A DNA stretch of 64,000 bases, taken from the NCBI RefSeq assembly GCF_032854445.1, contig NC_088304.1, positions 25,619,704 through 25,683,703 of the forward strand, in the 5' to 3' direction. This stretch comes from Liolophura sinensis (taxonomy: Eukaryota; Mollusca; Polyplacophora; Chitonida; Chitonidae). Below the pieces are notes generated by a model. That model saw nothing but the letters and a program-made list of their open reading frames with translations. It was not told the DNA's origin and did not search any database. Positions 23,111-34,141 of this stretch are shown one piece after another. Numbering within the stretch: position 1 is the stretch's first letter; the number at the start of each line of letters is the position of its first letter. A program made the position numbers and the translations under genes.

Positions 23111-23499
23111 TTAGAAAGCTTTCAGCAAACTGCCTATATGTAGTTGTTACTGTGACGAAACAATTCTGTTGTGTATATTACAAATCGTTCGATTGATAGA
23201 TGGACGACAATCCACGATTGATGATGGTTATGTTGTGGGGCACACTTTTAAAAAATAGTAGTCAATAGGTCCATCTTTCTTGCTTCAAACAGTTCTTTGA
23301 ATCCCCCTCGCTAAGAACACGAAGTAAAAGGCTTGGCTTAGTTAAGTTGTGGGTGGGTGGGGTGAACGAGAGTGTGTGAAATGATTGAAAATGGCAATAT
23401 TAATACATGGATGAGACAAACGGGCAGGTTTCATTCCCATTTGGTATTATCAATAACCCGACTGCTGACTCTCTACTCATTCTTACGTTTACTAGAGGA

Positions 23500-23759
23500 T
23501 TTTTTTGATTTTGATTTGATTGGTGTTTTACGCCGTACTCAAGAATATTTCACTTATACGACGGCGGCCAGAATTATTGTGGGTGGAAACCGGGCAGAGC
23601 CCCAGGGGAAACCCACGACCATCCGCAGGTTGCTGGAAGACCTTCCCACGTACGGCCGGAGAGGAAGCTGGACTTGAACTCACAGCGACCGCATTGGTGA
23701 GAGACTGTTGGGTCATTACGCTGCGCTAGCGCGCTAACGAACTGAGCCACGGAGGCCCC
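23500..23759 (-). mobile_element. V-SINE-type SINE with 13-bp target duplication
   Basis: Minus-strand copy from its T-rich tail region at 23500 to its head GCCACGGAGGCCCC. Perfect target-site duplication GTTTACTAGAGGA at 23487-23499 and 23760-23772. The head-to-core region lacks a few bases near the B box relative to the copy at 20640. Confidence 0.92.
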
Positions 23760-23772
23760 GTTTACTAGAGGA

Positions 23773-24329
23773 ACTTACACTTGCTCACGACAAGGCGCTG
23801 TTCCCTTCGACTAACTGGTTTTCTCATTGTTGACGTGGCTAGATAGGAACAAGACAAATACCTACCTATTATCATATATTAATACCACATTTAAAAATAA
23901 TACCCGGGATGTGAATAAAATGAATAGAAATAAAAGACCTAAATGTGAGTATAATCAGGTTGAAAGAAAGACTTTAAACGTTTCCTTAATAGTTCACCTG
24001 ATGTTAAAAGAATATCAGATTTAGAAAATAGCACCGTTGACAAAAGCCACGTCAATGATCACGTGAGCGTCAGGACGATAGCAATATTGTACTACATGTA
24101 ACATTCTAAAAAATACGTATACAGACAATACATCATATAATAGAAAAACATGATGTTTATTTTTGTTCGAAAACCCCAATCTTCTGAATATTTCTCTTTG
24201 CATCGATTGTGTGATAATCGACTTTTGGTATCACAATGCATGCCAGTGAGATCGAGACATAAGTGTTATAATTCGACATTTAAACAAATGAAACACGATA
24301 ACCAGGGACTATTTAATCACATCTAACGG
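23773..24329. other. No recognised feature
   Basis: AT-rich DNA without a recognisable gene or repeat. Confidence 0.5.
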
Positions 24330-25385
24330 GAGAAGCAGGAACAACAGTGTGGTGGTTGGCATTTTGTCAAATGTAACAGGAGACGTGGGGGATCACAGTA
24401 TAATAGACAGCCTTTTGTCACATGTAACATTACACCCAGGGACCCCAGTGTGATAGTTGGCATTTTGTCAAATGTAACAGGAGACGTGGGGATCACAGTA
24501 TAATAGACAGCCTTTTGTCACATGTCATTACACCCAGGGACCCCAGTGTGATAGTTGGCATTTTGTCAAATGTAACAGGAGACGTGGGGATCACAGTATA
24601 ATAGACAGCCTTTGGTCACATGTAACAGTAGACCCAGGGACCACGGTGTGATAGTTGGCATTTTGTCAAATGTAACAGGAGACGTGGGGATCACAGTATA
24701 ATAGACAGCCTTTGGTCACATGTAACAGTAGACCCAGGGACCACAGCGTGATACTCGGCACTTGCACACATGCAACAGTAGATCCAGGAACCAGCGTAAT
24801 AGTCTGCATTTGTTCACATGTAACAGCAAAACCATGGACCGCAGTGTGATTATCGGTATTTGGTTACATGTCACAGGAGATACAGGGACTACAGTGTGAT
24901 ACTCGGCATTCGATCACGTGTAACAGTAGACCCAGGAACCACAGTATGATTATGGACATTTGGTCACATGTAACAGTGGGCCCAGAGACTGGTGTGATGG
25001 AATTTGGTCACAGGTCACAGGAGAACCAGGGACCACGGTGTGATAAACGTCACTTGGTCACATACAACAGTAGATCCAGGAACCAGTGAGATAGTCAGCC
25101 TTTGGCCACATGTGACAGGAGACGCTGAGACCACAGTATGATAGTCGATCACATGTAACAGTAGACCCAGGGACCCAGCATTCGATAACATGTAACAGTA
25201 GACCCAGCGACCACAGTGTTATGGTCGGCGTTTGGTCACATATAATGGTCGGCATTTGGTCACATATAACAGTAGATCCAGGGGCCAAGGTGTAATAGTC
25301 GGCGTTTGCTCACATGTGACAGGAGAACCAGAGACCAAAGTGTGATTATCGGCATTCAGTTACATATGACAGGAGAACCAGAGTA
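24330..25385. repeat. 52-bp satellite related to the foldback arm
   Basis: About twenty units of 45-53 bp built on CACAGTGTGATAGTCGGCAT, TTGGTCACATGTAACAGTAG and ACCCAGGGAC. The first eight alternate between two variants (TGATAGTTGGCATTTTGTCA and TATAATAGACAGCCTTTTGTC), giving a dimer. The unit closely parallels the foldback arm sequence CGACAGTGTGATAGCTGGCA, then AATGGTCACACGTAACCGGT. Confidence 0.8.
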
Positions 25386-25965
25386 AACCATATTGCAGAG
25401 TAAACCACTGTCACATTGCCTAGAGTAAACCGCTGCCATAATGCCCAGAGTAAACCACCGCCCAGGGTAAACCACAGCCACATTGCCCAGAGAAACCACA
25501 GCCACGTTGCCCACAGTAAACCACTGCCAACAGTAAACCACAGTCTACAGTAAACCACAGTCACAATGCCCAGAGTAAACCACTGCCCAGAGGAAACCAC
25601 TACCCCAGAGTAAACCACAGCCACATTGCCCAGAGAAACCACAGCCACGTTGCCCACAGTAAACCACTGCCAACAGTAAACCACAGTCTACAGTAAACCA
25701 CAGCCACAATGCCCAGAGTAAACCACTGCCCAGAGGAAACCACTACCCAGAGTAAACCACTGCCCAGAGGAAACCACTATCCAGAGTAAACCACAGCCAC
25801 ACTGCCCAGAGTTAACCACAGCCACACTGCCCAGAGTAAACCACACTTACACTGCCCAGAGTAAACAACAATCACATTGCACAGAGTAAATCACTGCCCA
25901 GATTAAAACACTGCCACAATGCCCAGTGGAAACCACAGCCACATTGCCAAGAGTAGACCACTGCC
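25386..25965. repeat. Short-unit array built on AGTAAACCAC
   Basis: Units of about 17 and 25 bp such as CAGAGTAAACCACTGCC and CAGAGTAAACCACAGCCACATTGCC, with the longer form split here as AGTAAACCACAGCCACATTG plus CC. A block of about 143 bp is itself duplicated: GCCACATTGCCCAGAGAAAC at 25477 and again at 25620. It directly adjoins the 52-bp satellite. Confidence 0.75.
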
Positions 25966-26203
25966 AAAGCTAACAAAAAGCTTGTGTATCAGCAGCGAAA
26001 AAGGGATTTGCATACGCCAACTCTAATTGGTCAAGGGTTTCAAGCGTGCAAATATGTGCACTGTTGCAATTTTGCGAAGAACAAAGAAGATTCCAGCAAA
26101 AACCTATTATCTCTGACAGTGTTACACTCCATTAGCTTACTTGCTTATAAATATTCCTTCGCCACCCTGCAGAGTTAGCAAACCCAAAGATGTAGTATAG
26201 TTA

Positions 26204-26935
26204 AAGACCTACAGCATGAAGAGTAAAACCACAACAACAGGGGCAGTGTAATAGCTGGCAAATGGTCACACGTAACCGGTGAAATACGGCCTCTTCTCAA
26301 TTTACCTCAGGCAGGGTAATATTCTAACTATTCATGTAAATGCATAAATACTAGCAATTTACTCGCCCCCTAACCCATGGCTTACGCCCAATTAGGTAAA
26401 ACAAATGCAGTGATGTTAACTGCACTTTTTTTTAGACGCCACTGGTCTAGAATTACTCAAAATGTTGCTTTGTCATCACATTTAACAATTACATTAAAAC
26501 AATACAAAGGGACCAGGCCTGGGGGATGCATTGTCCACCTGCAGAATCCTGATTTATGGATAAATACAATAGAATTAAAGGCCAAAGCTCACCTGACAGG
26601 GCTCATAATAATACATATAATAAGCAAAGAATAACAGGTAAGTGCTTTTCAAAGTTCCCAAATTAAGCAACTTACCGTTATTTTTATTATATCGATTTGA
26701 TAGCCTTGATAAATTGCAATTAACGTCACTGCATTTTTTCTTTACCTAATTCTACTTGGTGTTAGAAAAAAAGCCATGAGGTTAGTGGTCGTTTAAATGG
26801 CTACTTTTTATACATTAACATGAACAGCTAGAATAAAACCCTGACGGGTGAACTGACAAGAGACTGTATTTCACCGGCTACGTGAGACCATTTGCCAGCT
26901 CTCACACTGTGATCGTTGTTCTGGCTTGTTCTGGT
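26204..26935. mobile_element. Foldback element with both arms
   Basis: The clearest two-armed copy. The left arm (about 26204-26470) starts AGACCTACAGCATGAAGAGT and contains GCAGTGTAATAGCTGGCAAA and GGTCACACGTAACCGGTGAA. The right arm (about 26690-26935) is its inverted counterpart with TCACCGGCTACGTGAGACCA and GCCAGCTCTCACACTGTGAT. The loop of about 220 bp encodes nothing recognisable. It is probably a non-autonomous DNA transposon; superfamily and target site are not determined. Confidence 0.75.
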
Positions 26936-27954
26936 TTGATATATTATTTAATATCAAACGCACTTTTTGTTAGCTTATTGTTCATGTTTTCGGAACAAAG
27001 AAAATAGAAATTGTTGACATGCCTCATGCATATTTTATTGACAAACATTTGCCAGATCTTTTTTTTTGTTTTTTTGGTATTATCAATTATCTGACAATTT
27101 GTTTGTACCAAAAGCCTTTTTCTTTCCATCTTGTTCTATTTAAAAAAGACGTTATGTATTGTCCAGAAAATGAACTAAAACAGAAGTGTTTAATGGCAGG
27201 CATATGTTTGCATTTGCATTAGAATTTCCATTTACACGATAAACATAAAAGCATGTGTGGGTTCAAATCCGGTATAGGGGCGTCCATTTTGATTGACAGC
27301 TTTTACATGAATGTGTGTATCGACATATATATGTAGATAGTAGATTTCTACATGTAGAATCTAAAGCTCTCAGTGCATTTGGGGCCTTGTTGATAGCGGT
27401 CGTGACGATCATGTGGTCGTTTTCATAGTCTTTCGCTCGTTGAAAACCACTTGCCTTCCATAAACATCGAGTAGGTCACATGCCAAAGGTTTAATCCTCA
27501 CACTCCGACTTCTTCCACACATGGAACTGATCCCACAAGTGGAAAAGTCTTGAAGACGAGAAACAGATAATAAGCATATTTCAGTAGTCAAATAACTATA
27601 ACCTTATGTAGGCACAAGGAAGAAAATATTTGGTGAAGTCAATATAATAACGACTTAACAAAAATGTATATTTTTTGGCTATTAAGTTTTGTTTCACCTA
27701 CACTAAAAATACTACAGTATAGTGCATAATACGAGAGCGGCGACGACAGTGTGGTATCTGGAAGTGACTATCGATCGGCATCAACTCAGTTTCCATTGGA
27801 GGAAAGTTTAGAGCAGAGGACACGTCGAATTCAGCTATTGTTTCAGAAAGACGAGTATGGCTGTGAGATCGGTCATCGGGCAGAACCGGGAAGTGGATAG
27901 AAGAGGTTGTTGGAAAAACTAAAGAGTTGAATTTATTCATTTAATTTAATGGGC
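26936..27954. other. No gene recognised
   Basis: AT-rich DNA. A scrap of the foldback terminus (GCGACGACAGTGTGGTATCT) lies near 27739. Open frames here have no recognisable domain. Confidence 0.5.
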
Positions 27955-28172
27955 TTATACGCTGAACTCGAAAATATTTCACTTATACGACGTCTGGCAG
28001 CATTACGTTCAGAGAACACGGATAGAGCCCAAGGTAAACCCATAACCTTCCGCAGGCTGTTACCAGGCCTTCCAATGTACGATCACGAACTGGACTAGAA
28101 CGCACAACGATCGCATATGTGAGAGGCTGCATAGCACGTTAATAAATCACAAGGCCACCGAAGCCTCTGGGG
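27955..28172 (-). mobile_element. Degenerate V-SINE-type SINE
   Basis: Old minus-strand copy, recognisable from AAATATTTCACTTATACGAC, AGCCCAAGGTAAACCCATAA, CCTTCCGCAGGCTGTTACCA and a head remnant CACCGAAGCCTCTGGGGC. Many substitutions set it apart from the younger copies at 20640 and 23500. Confidence 0.7.
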
Positions 28173-28224
28173 CGTTTGAATTGGGCTATTGCAGATGTTG
28201 TGTAGAAACCACCATATCGGATAT

Positions 28225-28422
28225 GGCGTTGTCCATCTGGACTTTTCCATGTCGCTGTGGATATATTGGGATACGGTGTCATTCATCTTGACCTTTCCAT
28301 GTCGCTGTGGAAGTATTGGGGTACGGCATCGTCCACCATGATCTTTCCTTGTAGCTATGGAAGTACTGGGGTATGGCATTCTCCATTTTGACTTTTCCTT
28401 GTCGCTGTTGGCATACTGGGAC
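28225..28422. repeat. About 57-bp tandem repeat
   Basis: Four imperfect copies built on TTGACCTTTCCATGTCGCTG, TGGAAGTATTGGGGTACGGC and ATCGTCCA. The array runs directly into a second array with a different unit. Confidence 0.65.
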
Positions 28423-28425
28423 ACG

Positions 28426-28548
28426 GGCAAAGTCAACACAGCCTTTGCAATTGTGACTGACATATTTGGCAAAGTCAACACAGCCTTTGCAATTGTGACT
28501 GGCATGATTGGCAAAGTCAACACAGCCTTTGCAATTGTGCAGTTGGCA
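28426..28548. repeat. 42-bp tandem repeat, three copies
   Basis: Three nearly identical copies of a unit starting GGCAAAGTCAACACAGCCTT, then TGCAATTGTGACTG and an ATATTT-like spacer. The unit is a multiple of three, so both strands stay open; that is not evidence of coding. Confidence 0.8.
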
Positions 28549-29169
28549 TGTTTTCAGACCATGGAAAAGTTACATGTACTTCCGGAAACGGACAGTCGTT
28601 TTGGTTTAGGTTGTAGTCAGTCGGTTGGTTTCAAAATTACGGCTTCAAGACGGTCTGTAAAGATCAACGTTTGCCCTGTTTTCACATGTACAGAATATAG
28701 GTATGGATGTAGTTCAAATTTTATGATTTACAGGACAATGAGATGATGAATGTGCATTGTCAGCTTATACAGCATTATTGGTCAATGCCTGCAATATGGG
28801 ATTACTATAGTTCCAAGACTTTTCATAATTTTGTGTAGTGCAATTCATCTTGTTAATGGAAAAGGAAACTCGATAATTTACAACTAACCCGGTTGACGGT
28901 TAAGTATAGTGAAAACATGGTAGTATGGTCAAATTTATGTCCAGTGAAGTCACGATTTTTCTTCACTTAAATGACAAAAAATTGTCTACATGTCTACATG
29001 CCGACACATTTATGGTACATAGTGCACTCTTTCACTAGACGCCCCACCACATCACATTTTATTCACGCCAGGCCGAATGGGACTCAGCTGAGCTCCAAGC
29101 GAGGTAGCACCAAGATGTTAAAATCTGGGGTAAAACTCATTTCGTGACTGAAACCAAGATCCAGCGCTT
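28549..29169. other. No recognised feature
   Basis: No gene or repeat of the window's families is seen. Confidence 0.5.
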
Positions 29170-29310
29170 ATGAGGCAGACTGACTTTTTAAGCACGAACA
29201 GTTGTTATAAACCGCTGACTGAAGATTAATCAACAAGGATCCGTGTTTCACCCGTTACCTGTGACCATTTGCTAGCTATCACACTGTCTTCACCGTACTC
29301 CTCTGGTTGT
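29170..29310. mobile_element. Foldback element, solo arm end
   Basis: GTGTTTCACCCGTTACCTGT, GACCATTTGCTAGCTATCAC and ACTGTCTTCACCGTACTCCT mark the outer part of the right arm. It is followed immediately by a V-SINE fragment. Confidence 0.65.
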
Positions 29311-29317
29311 ACTTTCT

Positions 29318-29430
29318 ATTTTATTTATTTAATTGGTTTTACGCCATACTCAAAGAATATTTAGCCAATGGCTGCCAGCATAATGGTGGGAAGAAACCCG
29401 GGGGAAAGACAGGACCGTCCGCAGATTGCA
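29318..29430 (-). mobile_element. V-SINE-type fragment ending in TA repeats
   Basis: Minus-strand 3' portion: TTTATTTAATTGGTTTTACG, ATGGCTGCCAGCATAATGG and ACCCGGGGGAAAGACAGGAC. It breaks off at the start of the TA microsatellites. Confidence 0.7.
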
Positions 29431-29437
29431 ATGTATA

Positions 29438-29455
29438 TATATATTGCAGATTGCA

Positions 29456-29529
<74 letters not shown>

Positions 29530-29540
29530 CTGGTTTAAAC

Positions 29541-29621
<81 letters not shown>
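29438..29621. repeat. Two long TA microsatellites
   Basis: TA runs at about 29457-29527 and 29545-29621, separated by CTGGTTTAAACTGAA. Fully open long frames over them (Tyr-Ile repeats) are artefacts of the dinucleotide. Confidence 0.95.
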
Positions 29622-29626
<5 letters not shown>

Positions 29627-29834
29627 CTGAAACATTTGTGATAACTAAACGTGCTGCTTCATATTTAACACAAAAAATGTTTGAATATTGCGTTTTGGAT
29701 AGTAACATCTACCAGTTTTTTATAACTGATATTTTTGGCTAAGCTTAAAAAAGCCTACATATTTCGCATGGAATTCAAACGCCAAACTTGTCTCGTGGTG
29801 ACAGTAAAGTACAGCGAGTGTAGGAGAGAGTGCA

Positions 29835-30165
29835 TGTACTGTACGGCCGAAGTCGAGAGTCCCAGGATCAAACCCGGGTTGGGTCATATCAAAGGCTTAG
29901 AAAATAATACTTTCTGTTTCGCTTGGCACTCAGCACTGAGAGGTGAGGGTAAGGAAAACACAACTGGTTGGCCCGGTGTCAGTATAACGTCAACGGTCGG
30001 GTGTCATGTTTGGTACAGCATAGATAGTAAAACCAGAACAACGGGGGCGGTGTAATAGCAGTTTAGCCGCATGGACTCGTATTGGCACAAGAAGACGGTC
30101 ACACAACTAACGAGTCCTCGTCGTCATGTGCCAGAATTATTGAAGGTTTATCATATCTTATGTAC
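29835..30165 (+). mobile_element. Third tRNA-derived SINE family, probable copy
   Basis: Contains a B-box-like GGATCAAACCCGGGTT, then CGCTTGGCACTCAGCACTGA, GCATGGACTCGTATTGGCAC, and a 3' part CGAGTCCTCGTCGTCATGTG. A foldback terminus scrap (AGTAAAACCAGAACAACGGG) is embedded near 30026-30045, so the copy may be composite. It shares its 3' CGTCGTCATGTGACTG-type block with the second family, but the middle differs. Confidence 0.5.
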
Positions 30166-30379
30166 ATCTCCCGAGGTTATAAGCATGTTAGTACCAGTTA
30201 GCATTGGCCACTCCAGGTTGTACCCATATCAGGTCTGGCTCATGGACTGATACTGAAACCGGGCCAACCAGCCCAACTTCCTTCCTCTATCCTCTCAGTG
30301 ATGACAACCAAACCAAAAAGCTGCAAGTGCCAATTTTTAGTGTTTAGTTAGACCCGACACATATCTTACGACTTAAAGG

Positions 30380-30560
30380 CGAACTCTGGAACCCTTTGGG
30401 CACCGAAGCGGTCAGAAAGCATGACAAACCCGGGTCGGGTCATGCCAAAGACTTTAAAACTAACACTTGCTGCTGCCTCGCTTGGCGCTCATCACTGAGA
30501 CGTCTGGTGTCACACACCTTATATTTACTCGTCGTCATGTGACTGAAAAAGTGTTAATCC
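30380..30560 (+). mobile_element. Third-family SINE, second copy
   Basis: Shows GCATGACAAACCCGGGTCGG, GTCATGCCAAAGACTTTAAA, CTCGCTTGGCGCTCATCACT and CTCGTCGTCATGTGACTGAA. The order matches the copy at 29835 and, loosely, the CACT-tailed family. Confidence 0.5.
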
Positions 30561-30599
30561 ATGCCAGTGTATAATCGAAGCTTGTAGTGTGCATACTGT

Positions 30600-30930
30600 G
30601 TATTTCATTCGTATACCAATCGTCAACCAATACGGCCGTTCCAGGTCAATAATCGCAAGGCCAATTCCCCAAAACAACGTATAACACAAACCACTAAAGA
30701 ACTAAAAAAAAGTATGTAAAGTACGAAAATAGCACGGAATCGTGCAAAGAGAAGAGTCAATATTTTTCAATGATGTAGGAAAGACACAAGGTATGTTCTA
30801 GGAGACTGAGTGAAATCAGTGTTCAAACTGTTTACCATGCTTAAATATAAGCTGTTGATAACAAAATGTGTATCTCATTTGCGCTTTGATTGCAACTGTT
30901 CACATATCCAACGTGGGGATCTAATGCAAC
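30600..30930 (-). mobile_element. RT-element 3' tail, minus strand
   Basis: Long, well-preserved tail: ATACCAATCGTCAACCAATA, GTTCCAGGTCAATAATCGCA, AGGCCAATTCCCCAAAACAA, CGTATAACACAAACCACTAA and GTGAAATCAGTGTTCAAACT. The same blocks occur at 45995-46310. Confidence 0.7.
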
Positions 30931-31804
30931 ACGATGAATATACTACCATAACCCCGAGCGAAACGGAATTAGACACAATCACGAAGCAGAGCGCTAGAGA
31001 TTCTGTATGCTCTGTCCATATTGTTGTAAAACTATTAAACATATACTCTTTATACCTATTGAAACATAGAGTGAAGGCGTCGGATGGAGTAACCGCGAAG
31101 CACTAGGTTTTGTAGTAAGTACAGCGTTAAACCACAAGCATACATGCATAAACGCGTACATAGATACCGAAAGTATACATAAGTGTAAGTGTGTGAACTG
31201 TAGTGTTCACTAAATGTTTAATTGGTGAGAGTCAAGTTACACATGCTTCTGAAGAAGACTTCGATTATTAGTCTAAAGCAAACATACAAACTATTGTCCT
31301 GAGCGATTAGGCGCTGTAAATGAACTTTTGTGACCGACTGGTGGCCCCCTGGTGTTAGAATCTGGTGATAGGCCGCATTAAGTGCCAATAATGTACCACA
31401 TATGATGTCTCCAGGTGCAGTATTATTGGATATATGTCGATATATCTAATAATACATGTATTATGGAGTGTCTGAACAGTGCTGGTTGGCTAGTGATCTG
31501 GCCCCAGTTATCCAAAGATGTATTAGCAGTTAAGCCCGTTATTAACTTTAGTCTGGACTGAAGTGCCATTAGTTTTGTATTACGTTAAGACTGGCATTGA
31601 GATTTAAGCATGGCTCAACTTTTAATACACCTTTGAACAACCGGCCCCTGTACCTCTAAACGTGACATAAAAGCGAACTTAAGACGTTTGTGTCAAAATT
31701 TGTGGCGAGTATTTTGCAAACCGTAGCTGACAGATTTTCCAGTTTGGAAGGACTGACGGGTGGCTTCATATATTGTAGTTTATTACAATACTTGTGACAA
31801 GAAC
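30931..31804. other. No recognised feature
   Basis: No gene or repeat recognised. Confidence 0.5.
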
Positions 31805-32085
31805 GTTAACTTTCTAAGTAGAGGAAAGCGGAGTAAACGTGATAAACCGGAGTGACCGGGGTAAACCCGAGTCACAGGAGTAAACCGGGGTGACCGGAGT
31901 AAACCGGAGTGACCTGGTTAAATCCAAGTGAGCGGGGTAAACCGGTATGACCGGGGTAAACCGGAGTGACCAGAGTAACCCGAATGACCCGGGTAAACCG
32001 AAATGAGCGGAATAAACCGGAGTGTGCGGCGTAAACCGGAATAACTGGAGTTAACAGGAGTGACTGGGGGAAACCACCGACCAAG
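31805..32085. repeat. Short-unit array built on GTAAACCGGAGTGACC
   Basis: About 17 units of 15-17 bp (GGGGTAAACCGGAGTGACC and variants). The array directly adjoins a foldback arm. It resembles the AGTAAACCAC array at 25386 in its AGTAAACC core, which also adjoins foldback-related sequence. Confidence 0.75.
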
Positions 32086-32089
32086 TTAC

Positions 32090-32390
32090 TGCCACTATAA
32101 AAGGCTACAGAAAGGAGATTAAAATGAGAGCAGTGGCTACAGTGAGATTGTTGGTAGATGGTCACACAATACTGGTGGAATACGGCTTATTCTCAGATTA
32201 CCTTAGTTTGGATTTTATCCTCAACTCTTTATCCTTAAATTAAATTTGATTCAACTCATTTAGGATTTTATTATAACCTTTCATGAAAATGTTACAAATT
32301 AGCAACTTACAAATACGTTCAATCAAGGCTTAAGTAGAATTAAGTTACAGCAATTTATTATACGCCAGTGATCTACAACGTTTCGACGTG
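32090..32390. mobile_element. Foldback arm upstream of signal-peptide exon
   Basis: Diverged left arm: GGTAGATGGTCACACAATAC, TGGTGGAATACGGCTTATTC, TCATGAAAATGTTACAAATT, AGCAATTTATTATACGCCAG and TGATCTACAACG. A right arm follows at 33040 in inverted orientation. Confidence 0.6.
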
Positions 32391-32712
32391 GGATGACGCG
32401 CATGCCTACCAAGAGAAGTGGGCCTCAGCGAACGATAGTGTGCGCAAACGACCAGCCTAGTGTCGTCTAACGCTTACTGTCACTCTGGCGCCAACAAGCA
32501 CTAAGATTGATGTTTTCCCTTTTTTGCTTTTACCTTGTCAAAACAACCATAATTTACATTCACATTATGGGAAACCTGACTCTAGCAGACGTTAATTATT
32601 GAAAAGAGTTTCAGTGTGGCATTTTGTAGTCCACATACATTCAAAGAACGGCTCTTGGAGAGGGGTGACTAACTGTTGTCACACAAACCTGACGGCGAAA
32701 CCCTCCCAGAGA

Positions 32713-32779
32713 ATGCGTCGAGAATGCCACAATACTTTCATCTTTCTGTTGGCTCTACGATTTGCACACAGTGTCGATG
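32713..32779 (+). CDS. Exon 1: signal peptide
   Basis: The ATG opens a typical secretion signal: MRRECH, then hydrophobic NTFIFLLALRFA and a likely cleavage near AHSVD. The exon ends in phase 1 at a strong donor GTAAGT (32780). The open frame extends further upstream without another ATG. Joined to the exon at 38205, the frame continues ELVHDDGALEAW, which supports the join. Intron 1 is 5.4 kb and contains a SINE and a 1.6 kb minisatellite. Confidence 0.7.
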
Positions 32780-33039
32780 GTAAGTTAGCCATGTAACATT
32801 CCAATCGTGAAAGTTTTTCGTTGTACATATGTTAATAAGTTGTACCGACCGGCTTCACGGCTTGAATTGAAGCCTCACATTGCTTTCGAAGCATGTTTAA
32901 ATGTTTTAATTAATGCAGCTCATCTTTATCCATAATTCCACTTTCGTCAATTCTGCGTGATTACTTGACAAAACACTATACTTTCCGTGCAGGGTGCCAC
33001 GTTTAATGCAATGAACCATTTGTTACTCGTCACCTCGTT

Positions 33040-33190
33040 TTGCTTGAACTGAACAGTTGGAATAAAACCTTGAAATTGGGAGTAAACTGACAAAGAATAC
33101 GGATTTCACCGGTCACGTGTGACCATATGCCAGTTATTACACTGTCGTCATCTGTGCTTAGTATTTGCGCTATAGTATTTTATGTTATGC
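33040..33190. mobile_element. Foldback arm downstream of signal-peptide exon
   Basis: Right arm with AGTTGGAATAAAACCTTGAA, TTTCACCGGTCACGTGTGAC and CATATGCCAGTTATTACACT. With the left arm at 32090-32390 it brackets exon 1 in inverted orientation. Confidence 0.65.
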
Positions 33191-33269
33191 CCATTGTATA
33201 ATATAAGCAATGTGAATTTATGAAGTATCCTTCATAAAAAATAACTTATAACGTAAATTGAGGTGACGT

Positions 33270-33435
33270 GTTACAACGCTTCGTTAGCCTAATGGCAACA
33301 CTTTGGCGGCATGGACTCGCCATGCCACAAGAAGATTCACTATATTTACACACAGCTAATAACTCCTGGTCGTCGTATGACCGACAAATTGCTAAGTACG
33401 ACGTTACACCCAAAGCATACCTACATTCATTACAG
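33270..33435 (+). mobile_element. Third-family SINE, 3' portion
   Basis: Includes GGCGGCATGGACTCGCCATG, AACTCCTGGTCGTCGTATGA and AAGTACGACGTTACACCCAA. The first block matches 30065 and the last matches the 3' end of the CACT-tailed family. Located inside intron 1 of the lectin gene. Confidence 0.5.
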
Positions 33436-33884
33436 TTGTCAAGTGGGCATGGAAGCGTATGAGCACTGCACAATGGGTACCTTCGTTACTCTGGTAAGGG
33501 ATTTATTCTAACTGTCCATGTAAAAATTTAAATCCAGTTTAAAACTACACGCATCTTAGAACCATCGCTTAAGCAGAAATAGGCAAAAAAGTGCTACGAT
33601 CGCCTTTGAGAATAATTGAAATAATGCCCTTTTCAAAAGAACGGTGTGAGAAGAGACCGTCAACATTCCCCTGCGTCCAAATACGATGCGCAATAAGGAC
33701 ATCTTTTAAATCCAACAAAGGCATACACCGATTGTTTCAAAGGTTCGATAATAGTTTCAGCATTAATATACCGCCTGGTAAATGAAAATGATCGGGGCCT
33801 TTGAAAGATTATATGGTACTAATTTCGGCATAAGGTCGCATAAAACATTTCAGTCAAATGGCGACGAGGAGGGATTAAGTGTGT

Positions 33885-34128
33885 TTATTTATTTGATTGG
33901 TATTTTACGCCGTACTCAAGAATATTTCACTTATACCTCGGCGGCCAGCATTATGGTGGGTGGAAACCGGGCACAACCCCGGGGGAAACCCACGACCTTG
34001 CAAGATGCAAGACCTTCCCACGTAAGGCCGGAGAGGAGGCCAGTATGAGCTGGACTTGAACTCAAAGCGACCGCATTGGTGAGAGACTCCTGGGTCATTG
34101 CCCTAACCAACTGAGCCACGGAGGCCCC
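33885..34128 (-). mobile_element. V-SINE-type SINE with 11-bp target duplication
   Basis: Minus-strand copy from tail TTATTTATTTGATTGGTATT to head GCCACGGAGGCCCC. The duplication ATTAAGTGTGT is at 33874-33884 and 34131-34141. The core has a short deletion near CCACGACCTTGCAAGATGCA, and part of the A-box region is deleted. Confidence 0.9.
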
Positions 34129-34141
34129 TCATTAAGTGTGT

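Noticed and set aside
28095-28746. 142- and 129-codon frames on opposite strands
   Set aside because: They cover the 57-bp and 42-bp tandem arrays; open reading comes from unit length.
29307-29635. Tyr-Ile repeat open frames on both strands
   Set aside because: TA microsatellite artefact.
32096-32105. CTATAAAAGG as a TATA box for the lectin gene
   Set aside because: It is about 610 bases before the ATG and lies at the edge of a foldback arm; no other promoter evidence was seen.
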